The notes beneath the pieces are model-generated. The model searched no databases. It had not been told where the DNA came from and saw only the letters and a list, made by a program, of their open reading frames with translations. Positions 1-5,374 of a stretch of 6,819 bases of DNA are shown piece after piece; positions within the stretch are counted from its first letter, which is position 1; the number at the start of each line of letters is the position of its first letter. The DNA comes from Phycisphaerae bacterium. GTDB lineage: Bacteria > Planctomycetota > Phycisphaerae > Sedimentisphaerales > SG8-4. The translations under genes and the position numbers were made by a program. Location: NCBI GenBank assembly GCA_030614945.1, contig JAUXAH010000098.1:1-6819 (forward strand), written 5' to 3'.

Positions 1-1478
1 AACGCATCCGAAGCCATCGCGCAGCCCTTCGCCTCGTCACCCGCGTGCTTGAACGCAATCAACCCGGACTCCACACGATTCATCTGCCCGGCCCCCACAC
101 CAAAAACCTTCCTGTTCTTGACCAACACAATTGTATTGCTCTTGGTATGCTTGGCGACAAGCCACGCAATCCTCAAATCCTCAAGCTGTTCTTTTGTAGG
201 CCTGGCCTTCGTCGGGTACGTCAGCACATCCGCCTCCCAACCAACCAAATCTCTCTTTTGCAGTAGTAATCCACCTATAATGCATCTAACATCATACTCG
301 CCGCCATCGATTTTAGCCCTATCGATTGCCCCGGTCTCTACCAGCCGAACCCTGCTGCCCCACGCTTTCAGCGTCCTGATTATTTCAATTGCATCCTGCT
401 CAAATCCCGGCGCAATAATCACCTCTGCAAAGAACCCGCTGGCCCCTCTCGCCTTACCGAATCGGCTGTATGATTCCATAATCGTCTGAGCTAATTCAAC
501 GTCCACCTTCTTGTTCAGCGCGATAATGCTCCCGAACGCACTAACCACGTCGCCCTCATACGCCTTTCGATACGCCTCACAGATATCATCATCAACCGCA
601 CACCCGCACGGATTAAGATGCTTAACGACAACCGCCGCCGGCTCGGAAAATTCCTTCACTAACTCAAACGCCGCATTAGTATCCAGCAGATTATTAAAGC
701 TGATACCTATCCCGCCCTCTAACAAAGTCCCGCTGCTGACAGATGTCTCTCCGCTCGCTGCCAGCTTATAGTATGCCGCACTTTGATGGGGATTTTCACC
801 ATACCGCAGCGTAGCTTCTTTCTTAAGCGCAATTGAAACCTTCTCCGGATACTCCACCGCCCCCCTGCCGTCAAGATACTTTGCGATGGCAGCATCGTAC
901 GAAGCCGTCAGCCCAAACGCCACCCGTGCAAAATCGCTCCGCAGCTCCCCGCTCACGGCACCGTTGTTTTTCTCCATCTCCTCAATAACTCGCTCATACT
1001 GTCCCGGCTTTGTAACAACCGTGACAAACTTATGGTTCTTCGAAGCCGACCGAATCATACTCGGCCCGCCAATATCAATATTTTCAATCGCCTCGGCCAA
1101 CGTGCAATCGCTCCTTGCAATGGTCTCCTCAAACGGGTAAAGATTCACACAAACCATATCAATCGGCTCAATGCTATGCTCTTTCATTGCGGCACTATGT
1201 TCCTTTTTGTCCCGAAGTCCCAATAGCCCGCCGTGTATTTTCGGATGAAGTGTCTTTACCCTCCCGTCCATCATCTCCGGAAAGCCGGTAACCGACTCAA
1301 TACCAACAACGCTCACCCCTGCCTCGCTCAATTTCTTCGCCGTCCCGCCCGTGCTGATTATCTTAACACCCATCGCACTCAGCTTCTTCGCAAAATCAAC
1401 AACACCGCTCTTATCCGAAACACTTATCAACGCCGTCTTAATTTTCACCCCGTTAGAAACTTTCCCTCTTTGCATCAT
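1..1478 (-). CDS. purH: Bifunctional AICAR formyltransferase / IMP cyclohydrolase PurH, 3' end cut by window edge
   Basis: PurH catalyses the last two steps of de novo purine synthesis: formylation of AICAR with 10-formyl-THF, then ring closure to IMP in the cytoplasm. The minus-strand frame is open for 492 codons to the window edge. The N-terminal cyclohydrolase domain (about 14-200) shows ALISVSDKSG, the STGGT loop (42-46) and GRVKTLHPKIHGG (72-84). The transferase domain shows RYGENPHQ (225-232), the catalytic KHLNPCG (286-292; Lys-His pair), VSAFGSIIALN, FFAEVIIAP and GVGAGQMNRVES (460-471). Roughly 30-50 C-terminal residues should lie beyond the window. GAGGT at 1485-1489 sits 6 nt before a double ATG, which supports this start. 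A GTG at 1446-1448 would give a more typical PurH N-terminus but has no well-spaced ribosome binding site. About ten extra residues near 337-348 precede FFAEVIIAP. The identification is near certain. Confidence 0.96.
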   Translation of the reverse strand, partial: MMQRGKVSNGVKIKTALISVSDKSGVVDFAKKLSAMGVKIISTGGTAKKLSEAGVSVVGIESVTGFPEMMDGRVKTLHPKIHGGLLGLRDKKEHSAAMKEHSIEPIDMVCVNLYPFEETIARSDCTLAEAIENIDIGGPSMIRSASKNHKFVTVVTKPGQYERVIEEMEKNNGAVSGELRSDFARVAFGLTASYDAAIAKYLDGRGAVEYPEKVSIALKKEATLRYGENPHQSAAYYKLAASGETSVSSGTLLEGGIGISFNNLLDTNAAFELVKEFSEPAAVVVKHLNPCGCAVDDDICEAYRKAYEGDVVSAFGSIIALNKKVDVELAQTIMESYSRFGKARGASGFFAEVIIAPGFEQDAIEIIRTLKAWGSRVRLVETGAIDRAKIDGGEYDVRCIIGGLLLQKRDLVGWEADVLTYPTKARPTKEQLEDLRIAWLVAKHTKSNTIVLVKNRKVFGVGAGQMNRVESGLIAFKHAGDEAKGCAMASDA

Positions 1479-1495
1479 ATTGTTACCTCGTTTTA

Positions 1496-1547
1496 TCACC
1501 CCATTATAGAATTTGGGTTCCCGCGAAGCGGGGTCCCTCTAACGGGG
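1496..1547 (-). promoter_or_regulatory. Leader element of purH with -10-like box and inserted palindrome
   Basis: On the minus strand this reads CCCCGTTAG, then a 24-nt insert (1515-1538), then AAATTCTATAATGGGGTGA. The flanking 28 nt match the element at 3235-3262, ahead of the 97-aa gene, at 24 of 28 positions. TATAAT (1503-1508) fits a sigma-70 -10 box and lies just upstream of the purH ribosome binding site. No convincing -35 is visible 16-18 nt upstream. The insert forms a hairpin with CCCGC (1520-1524) pairing to GCGGG (1528-1532), extended by GGG/CCC at 1515-1517 and 1535-1537. The promoter role is inferred; the repeat relationship is seen directly. Confidence 0.5.
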
Positions 1548-1627
1548 TTCACATCCATTTGAATTTCTTTCCTCAAAAACTTTTAATTTTAATTTGCCTC
1601 TCGCAGTACACAGCGAATCGACACCAC

Positions 1628-1690
1628 ACTATGAACTACGAACTATGAACTACGAACTATGAACTACGAACTACGAACTACGAACTATTC
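1628..1690. repeat. Heptamer tandem array (ACTACGA/ACTATGA), eight full units plus a partial
   Basis: Plus-strand units of 7 nt run without interruption from 1628 to 1683, alternating ACTATGA and ACTACGA, then three ACTACGA in a row, followed by a partial ACTATTC. On the minus strand the unit is TAGTTCG or TAGTTCA. The array overlaps the TAG stop codon (1685-1687) of the upstream propeller gene. Each unit carries TAG, and a period of 7 places it in all three frames within three units. The rest of the 1479-1684 gap holds only the purH leader element and AT-rich sequence. Confidence 0.9.
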
Positions 1691-2842
1691 AATCGGCTTT
1701 ATACAGGCAATGCGCCCCGCCTTGTCCGCAATATAAATCCTCGAATCCGCCACATTGGCCACATATCGCGAAACCCTCGCAAAGTTAACCGAATACAGCC
1801 GCTTCGCCTTCTTATTGTCCATCACCACCAGTTCACCCTTCTTTGCAATCACGTATGCCTTTCCCGCCGACTCAGCCAACAAATCAACGCCTTCCGGCAC
1901 CTGCCACATAAATTTGCCGCTCTTTCTGTCTATCGCCTCCAGACCTTTATAGCGAACATACTGATAAACAACATCCGGCGTTACCCGCGGCGCCTTATCG
2001 AGCACCGCCGCCGTCTGATACTTCCAGACAAGCTTTTCCGTAGCCACCCCTGCCCTGTAAACTACGTCAACCCTGTATATATTCGTATCCTTACTGGCAA
2101 AAAACAGCGATTCTCCATCCCTTACAATCGGCCCGATAATACTATCAGCGGCGTCAAATTGCCACAGCCGCCTCGGCCAGTCCGGCGTGATACTTATCAC
2201 ATTGCCCGCATCGGTGCCAAAGACAACGAAATCCTCACCGGCAACAATCGAAGTAATCATCGGATTATTCTCAGCTGCCACCTCAAAAGCTTGAACCTTG
2301 TCCTCCGCACGTAACGTATGCATCCGCCTGTCGGTCCCGGCCAAATAAAAATGCGAGCTGTTCCGAGCAGCTGGACAGGTTATGCCAAACTCCACACGCG
2401 TCGACTTACGCTCTGTGCCGAATTCCGGGTTAATCTCAATCAACCTGCCGCCAATTATAGATATAAGCTCAGATACAAGCTCATCCTCATACAGCTCCAG
2501 CCCAAGCACCGGAAAACCAACCGGCGCAAAAGGCCGGCTGAACATCACATCCCCCTTTTCCCTGCTCAAGGAAACCATATAATTGCGGTCCGATAGCGCA
2601 TAGATACAATCACCAAGAGCATATAATCGTTCTAAACTCTCCATCTTCTTTATCGGCAGCTCATTCTGCCACAATAGCTTCAGCCCGGCGTGTTCAAGCA
2701 GCTCCGGCGAAACAAGCCATCGCGAACCCCGCCCCTCAGAGGGGCTGGGCGAACCGCCTTCCGCAGCTGCGCCGCTCGCCGCAGCACACAAAACCAGAAG
2801 ACTCACCAATAAGACCGGTCGGCATCGCAATTTCTTCAGCAT
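1685..2842 (-). CDS. Exported PQQ-like beta-propeller repeat protein
   Basis: The 385-aa product starts with a Sec-type signal peptide: MLKKLRCR, a hydrophobic stretch (about 9-22) and a probable cut after AAA at 25-27. It should act outside the cytoplasmic membrane. The body is a series of weak propeller blades recognised by alternating display and tryptophan-docking motifs: LWQN (57-60), IYALSDRNYMVSL (80-92), VVFGTDAGNVISI with RLWQFD (206-230), LFFASKDTNIYRVD (246-259), KLVWKYQT (270-277), LEAIDRKSGKFMWQ (301-314), AYVIAKKGELVVMD (329-342) and IYIADKAGRIACIK (369-382). About seven blades fit this length. The family includes BamB-like scaffolds and PQQ enzymes. No quinoprotein dehydrogenase active site is evident, so a binding or scaffold role is more likely. 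Start 2842 was preferred over an upstream in-frame TTG (2890) and ATG (2869) because it begins the signal peptide and has a well-placed ribosome binding site. Substrate and partners are unknown. Confidence 0.85.
   Translation of the reverse strand: MLKKLRCRPVLLVSLLVLCAAASGAAAEGGSPSPSEGRGSRWLVSPELLEHAGLKLLWQNELPIKKMESLERLYALGDCIYALSDRNYMVSLSREKGDVMFSRPFAPVGFPVLGLELYEDELVSELISIIGGRLIEINPEFGTERKSTRVEFGITCPAARNSSHFYLAGTDRRMHTLRAEDKVQAFEVAAENNPMITSIVAGEDFVVFGTDAGNVISITPDWPRRLWQFDAADSIIGPIVRDGESLFFASKDTNIYRVDVVYRAGVATEKLVWKYQTAAVLDKAPRVTPDVVYQYVRYKGLEAIDRKSGKFMWQVPEGVDLLAESAGKAYVIAKKGELVVMDNKKAKRLYSVNFARVSRYVANVADSRIYIADKAGRIACIKPIE
2727..2749. repeat. GC-rich palindrome inside the propeller gene
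   Basis: GCCCC (2731-2735), loop TCAGA, GGGGC (2741-2745) is extended past one mismatch by CCC/GGG (2727-2729 and 2747-2749). It encodes part of the low-complexity Gly-Ser-Pro-Glu linker just after the signal peptide, a segment not expected to be constrained by folding. Confidence 0.6.
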
Positions 2843-2849
2843 CTCCAAA

Positions 2850-2854
2850 CCCTC
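2850..2854 (-). promoter_or_regulatory. Ribosome binding site deciding the start of the propeller gene
   Basis: The minus strand reads GAGGG 7 nt upstream of the ATG at 2840-2842. This favours that codon over the longer in-frame starts at 2890 and 2869. Confidence 0.6.
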
Positions 2855-2905
2855 ACAAAAAAACAACATCTTATTATCCCACAAACCCAAACTTGAAATT
2901 CAATA

Positions 2906-2933
2906 GTTTTACGTTTTACGCTTTACGTTTTAC
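2906..2933. repeat. Heptamer tandem array (GTTTTAC), four units
   Basis: Four plus-strand units (GTTTTAC, GTTTTAC, GCTTTAC, GTTTTAC) are followed by the degenerate unit ACTTTCA, which is coding. On the minus strand the unit is GTAAAAC, which contains TAA. The TAA stop of the 97-aa gene (2930-2932) lies inside the first unit on that strand. Confidence 0.8.
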
Positions 2934-3223
2934 ACTTTCACATAGTCAGCCAGGTCAATATTATGCTCGGCCTCGAATTCCTGCATCTCTTCAATGCGTC
3001 TAATATCATCTTTTATTCGGTTGGCCAGCTTAAATATATACGGCTTACCCGCCAGCCGGTTTCGCAGGTCATCGAGCATCGGCTCCCACATCCCGTCGTA
3101 CAATTGCGCCTTAAGGACGACCAGCATACGGTGTTCGTCGCTCAGGCCATCGACAAAATCGCTCACCACCTTACTGACAGCGGTATCGCCGCCCTTATCT
3201 TGATTTCCGACCGGCTCAGCCAT
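2930..3223 (-). CDS. Small acidic protein of unknown function (97 aa)
   Basis: I do not recognise this protein. It is a 97-aa soluble protein with no signal peptide or membrane segment. Residues 1-13 are polar and probably disordered. The rest (about 15-85) looks helical and charged, with VSKVVSDFVDGLSDEHRML (16-34), a conserved-looking core QLYDGMWEPMLDDLRNRLAGKPYIFKL (40-66) and a helix RIKDDIRRIEEMQEFEAEHN (69-88) that could form a short coiled coil. Codon use matches purH and the propeller gene, and GAGG (3233-3236) lies 9 nt before the ATG, so it is probably a real gene. It is the first of three minus-strand genes, 87 nt ahead of the propeller gene. A shared transcript is possible, but repeats separate the genes. 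A regulatory or adaptor role would be a guess. Confidence 0.72.
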   Translation of the reverse strand: MAEPVGNQDKGGDTAVSKVVSDFVDGLSDEHRMLVVLKAQLYDGMWEPMLDDLRNRLAGKPYIFKLANRIKDDIRRIEEMQEFEAEHNIDLADYVKV

Positions 3224-3234
3224 TTATAACAACC

Positions 3235-3262
3235 TCGCCCCGTTATACAATTTCTAACGGAG
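3235..3262 (-). promoter_or_regulatory. Leader element of the 97-aa gene (CCGTTA/TAACGG palindrome with -10-like box)
   Basis: The minus strand reads CTCCGTTAG then AAATTGTATAACGGGGCGA, the uninterrupted form of the element upstream of purH. CCGTTA (3240-3245) and TAACGG (3255-3260) form a 6-bp inverted repeat with a 9-nt loop. TATAAC (3242-3247) could serve as a -10 box. The right end overlaps the gene's ribosome binding site. No clear -35 is seen. Confidence 0.45.
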
Positions 3263-3323
3263 CTCATTCCAGCCAAATCCTAACCCCCAAAAACAAAAAT
3301 TGCAACAATTTTTCCCAAATTTC

Positions 3324-3365
3324 CCTCCGTCCTCTGTCGTCTGTCGTCTGTCGTCTGTCGTCTGT
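3324..3365. repeat. Heptamer tandem array (CGTCTGT), six units
   Basis: The units are CCTCCGT, CCTCTGT and then four exact CGTCTGT copies, in strict 7-nt phase. The array directly abuts the REP-like element that starts near 3368. The preceding stretch 3263-3323 is AT-rich with A and T runs and shows no gene. Confidence 0.9.
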
Positions 3366-3369
3366 CTTT

Positions 3370-3407
3370 GTCATTGCGAGCGAGGCGCAGCCGAGCGCGG
3401 CAATCTC
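3370..3407. repeat. REP/MITE-like palindromic repeat (GTCATTGCGAG...GCAATCTC)
   Basis: ATTGC (3373-3377) and GCAAT (3400-3404) flank a GC-rich core built of GAG/GCG repeats. This arrangement is familiar from dispersed, apparently non-autonomous palindromic repeats in many unrelated bacteria. It sits between two heptamer blocks, as if it had landed in or next to them. No transposase is encoded here. Confidence 0.6.
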
Positions 3408-3410
3408 AAC

Positions 3411-3487
3411 TTCATAATTCGATATTCCTTGTTCAATATTCGCTATTCATTCCGCCCTCCGTCTTCCGTCCTCTGTCCTTCGCCCTC
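3411..3487. repeat. Degenerate heptamer array changing from TTCNNNN to CGYCYTC units
   Basis: Eleven consecutive 7-nt units keep phase while the motif changes. Six units start with TTC (TTCATAA, TTCGATA, TTCCTTG, TTCAATA, TTCGCTA, TTCATTC). Five pyrimidine-rich units follow (CGCCCTC, CGTCTTC, CGTCCTC, TGTCCTT, CGCCCTC). The second group resembles the array at 3324-3365 on the far side of the REP-like element. Confidence 0.75.
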
Positions 3488-3490
3488 CAA

Positions 3491-3536
3491 CTTTAGCTCA
3501 CTTTAGGCACTTTAGTTCACTTTAGCTCACTACTCA
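3491..3536. repeat. Tandem repeat of CTTTAGNTCA units
   Basis: The units are CTTTAGCTCA, CTTTAGGCA, CTTTAGTTCA, CTTTAGCTCA and CTACTCA, of 10, 9, 10, 10 and 7 nt. The array follows the heptamer block directly and stops abruptly at about 3538, where a GC-rich, coding-like sequence begins. Confidence 0.85.
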
Positions 3537-3538
3537 CT

Positions 3539-3607
3539 ATCGAAGATCCGGCGCCCGTTGTGCTGAAAGTCCGGCCTTTGGACGGAACGGAATCAACTAA
3601 TTGGTGA
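3539..3607 (+). pseudogene. Possible C-terminal remnant of a lost gene
   Basis: From the edge of the repeat array, a plus-strand frame reads IEDPAPVVLKVRPLDGTEST, then NW and a TGA stop (3605-3607). It has the C- and G-ending codon style of the Gfo/Idh gene downstream. No start codon is available, because upstream the frame is repeat DNA. It looks like the tail of an exported-enzyme-type protein whose body was removed, but the segment is too short to assign a family or to exclude chance. Confidence 0.3.
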
Positions 3608-3697
3608 GCTACGTAGCCTGGGCCGCACCCACCATTTCGCTGTTCCTGATACCGCCCTGATATCCCCATCGTGTGCAGCGCGGATTTGTGAAACATC

Positions 3698-3726
3698 TTG
3701 ACCTTTGGCTCTGGTCATCGTATCAT
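3698..3726 (+). promoter_or_regulatory. Candidate sigma-70 promoter for the Gfo/Idh gene
   Basis: TTGACC (3698-3703) and TATCAT (3721-3726) are separated by exactly 17 nt, each with one mismatch to the housekeeping consensus. It would give an untranslated leader of about 160 nt before the ATG at 3893. A second -10-like sequence (GATAAT, 3766-3771) has a poor -35. Apart from this promoter and the possible remnant, I see no gene in 3608-3892. Confidence 0.45.
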
Positions 3727-3892
3727 AGATAGGCCCAGGCCCTGATGTGTGTGAATCGGCATTGGGATAATATACAGGACCAGATGGGTGACGTCTTTGT
3801 CGGCATATGATACCTTCTGCAAAGGAGGACGCATCGCCGGAAAGCCTTCCGACGTGACTATCGGTCATCAGACAAAATGAAAGGAGTACTTC

Positions 3893-5242
3893 ATGAATGT
3901 ACAAAGCAAGACTCAGAAACCGTCTACCTCCCGCCGCCAGTTCCTCAAGCAAACCTCCGGAGCTTTAGCCGGTGCAGCGCTGGCCGGCGCTATTGGCACG
4001 CGGGGATACGCCGCCGAGCAGAACACAATCAAGATCGCTCTGGTCGGTTGCGGCGGACGCGGGACCGGCGCTGCGGTCAACGCCCTCTCGACCAAGGGGC
4101 CGACCCAGCTGGTCGCCATGGCCGACGTGTTCGCCCGTCGCCTGGAGCCGAGCCTGAAGAGTTCCTCCAAACGGTTCGGCCAGCAGGTCGACGTTCCCAA
4201 GGAGAGGCAGCTGCTCGGTCTGGATGCCTACAAGAAGGCCATCGACGCCGTCGCACCGAGCGGGGTTGTCATCCTCGCCACGCCTCCGGCCTTCCGCCCA
4301 ATCCACCTCGAATACGCGGTGGCCAAAAGCTGCCACATCTTCATGGAAAAGTCGTTCGCCGTCGATGCACCGGGCATTCGCCGCGTCCTAAAGGCCGGTG
4401 AGAACGCAAAGAAGAAGAATCTCAAGATTGCCAGCGGCTTGATGAGTCGACACTACAGGCCCCTGGAAGAGGCGATACGCCAACTACATCAAGGCGTCAT
4501 CGGCGAAATCATCACCTGTTGGGCATACCGCGAGCACGGCCCGCTCAGGTTCGCTCCGAAAGCAGCCGGAACGAGCGAACTGGCACACCAGATCCGAAAC
4601 TACTCCTGCTTCACCTGGCTCAACGGCAGCTTTATCCTCGACTGGCTCATACACAACATCGACGTCTGCTGCTGGTGCAAGAACGCCTGGCCGGTATCGG
4701 CTCAGGGGCAGGGAGGCCGACAAGTCCGTACACAGCCCGACCAGTTGTTCGACCACTACGCAGTGGAATACACCTTTCCTGACGGTACCCGACTGTTCGC
4801 GCAAGGCCGGCACATGGATAACTGCTGGCCCTTCTTCGGCAACGTCATCCACGGCGCAAAGGGCTCGGCCGTTCTCGGCGAAGGGATCCGGCTGCCACGC
4901 ATTTTCAAAGGCCACCAGCAGACCTCCGAGAACCTCATCTGGCAGTACGATGGGCCGCGCCCTAATGCGTACCAGCTTGAGCACGACCTGCTGTTCGAGG
5001 CTATCCGCGAGGACAAGCCCTACAACGAGACCGAACGCTCCGCCTACGCCGCTATGGCCGGCATCCTCGGGCGTATGGCCGCCGAGTCCGGAAAGATGAT
5101 CACCTGGGAACAGGCCCTGGCATCGAACCTGGAGTTGGCGCCGGGACTGGACCGGTACACGATGGACTCCGACCCGCCGGTCAAGCCCAACGCCCAGGGC
5201 GGCTACCCCATCGCAATGCCCGGACAGACGAAGGTGCTCTAA
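3893..5242 (+). CDS. Tat-exported Gfo/Idh/MocA family oxidoreductase
   Basis: This 449-aa protein is predicted to be an NAD(P)-dependent sugar or polyol dehydrogenase/oxidoreductase, exported already folded. It begins with a twin-arginine signal, SRRQFLK (13-19), followed by a hydrophobic stretch (23-35) and a probable cut near AAE (40-42). The Rossmann domain has IALVGCGGRGTG (48-59), and MADVF at 76-80 follows the second strand. The usual EKP of this family reads EKS here (152-154), within MEKSFAVDAPGIRRV. The C-terminal substrate domain includes WLIHNIDVCCW (251-261), with the family's His/Asp pair at 254 and 257. The tail GYPIAMPG (437-444) resembles those common in planctomycete members. 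AAGGAG (3881-3886) sits 6 nt before the ATG. Codons end mostly in C or G, unlike the flanking genes, which suggests a different origin. The substrate cannot be told from sequence. Confidence 0.92.
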   Translation: MNVQSKTQKPSTSRRQFLKQTSGALAGAALAGAIGTRGYAAEQNTIKIALVGCGGRGTGAAVNALSTKGPTQLVAMADVFARRLEPSLKSSSKRFGQQVDVPKERQLLGLDAYKKAIDAVAPSGVVILATPPAFRPIHLEYAVAKSCHIFMEKSFAVDAPGIRRVLKAGENAKKKNLKIASGLMSRHYRPLEEAIRQLHQGVIGEIITCWAYREHGPLRFAPKAAGTSELAHQIRNYSCFTWLNGSFILDWLIHNIDVCCWCKNAWPVSAQGQGGRQVRTQPDQLFDHYAVEYTFPDGTRLFAQGRHMDNCWPFFGNVIHGAKGSAVLGEGIRLPRIFKGHQQTSENLIWQYDGPRPNAYQLEHDLLFEAIREDKPYNETERSAYAAMAGILGRMAAESGKMITWEQALASNLELAPGLDRYTMDSDPPVKPNAQGGYPIAMPGQTKVL

Positions 5243-5270
5243 AGCTATAGGTGCAGGATGGGCAGCTTTA
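5240..5270 (+). other. Inverted repeat incorporating the Gfo/Idh stop codon
   Basis: TAAAGCT (5240-5246) and AGCTTTA (5264-5270) are perfectly complementary over 7 bp across a 17-nt loop. The first three bases of the stem are the stop codon. Confidence 0.5.
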
Positions 5271-5271
5271 G

Positions 5272-5289
5272 GGTGGGCTTGAGCCCACC
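5272..5289 (+). terminator. Strong hairpin downstream of the Gfo/Idh gene, possible terminator
   Basis: GGTGGGC (5272-5278), loop TTGA, GCCCACC (5283-5289) form a perfect 7-bp GC-rich stem 30 nt after the stop codon. No U-tract follows, so it is not a classical intrinsic terminator. It could stabilise the 3' end or be a dispersed palindromic repeat. Confidence 0.45.
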
Positions 5290-5326
5290 AATCACGACTT
5301 ATTTGGGAAATCTCGGATACGCACGT

Positions 5327-5374
5327 TTTGAACATTTGAAAATTCGGATTTTGAATTTGTTTCGCATTTCGAAG
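5327..5374. repeat. Degenerate AT-rich heptamer-like array (TTTGAA/ATTTCG motifs)
   Basis: Short related words (TTTGAAC, ATTTGAA, AATTCGG, ATTTTGA, ATTTGTT) follow each other with roughly 7-nt spacing. They resemble a decayed version of the clearer arrays elsewhere in the window. Just after it, CCGTCC (5375-5380) and GGACGG (5403-5408) form a 6-bp inverted repeat around a 22-nt GC-rich loop. Confidence 0.45.

Noticed and set aside
49..1226. Several plus-strand open frames
   Set aside because: They are antisense to purH, whose reading frame is unmistakable and continuous.
2760..2842. Lipoprotein signal in the propeller protein
   Set aside because: The Cys is preceded by LVL, with Leu at -1, and does not fit the lipobox. 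An ordinary signal peptidase site after AAA fits better.
3324..3536. CRISPR array
   Set aside because: The units are 7-10 nt with no spacers and no cas genes nearby. They are simple tandem repeats.
3616..3740. Nine-base complementary pair GCCTGGGCC / GGCCCAGGC 107 nt apart in the Gfo/Idh leader
   Set aside because: The first arm lies upstream of the candidate promoter, so it would not be in the transcript, and a match this short in GC-rich DNA can arise by chance.
3593..3952. Minus-strand 119-codon open frame in the Gfo/Idh leader
   Set aside because: It overlaps the Gfo/Idh start and signal peptide, has no recognisable domain or good ribosome binding site, and its translation is low-information, rich in Arg, Gly and Ser.
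3877..4401. Plus-strand 174-codon frame starting just before the Gfo/Idh gene
   Set aside because: It is a frame-shifted reading of the Gfo/Idh gene, is rich in Arg and Gly, and its ATG has no ribosome binding site.
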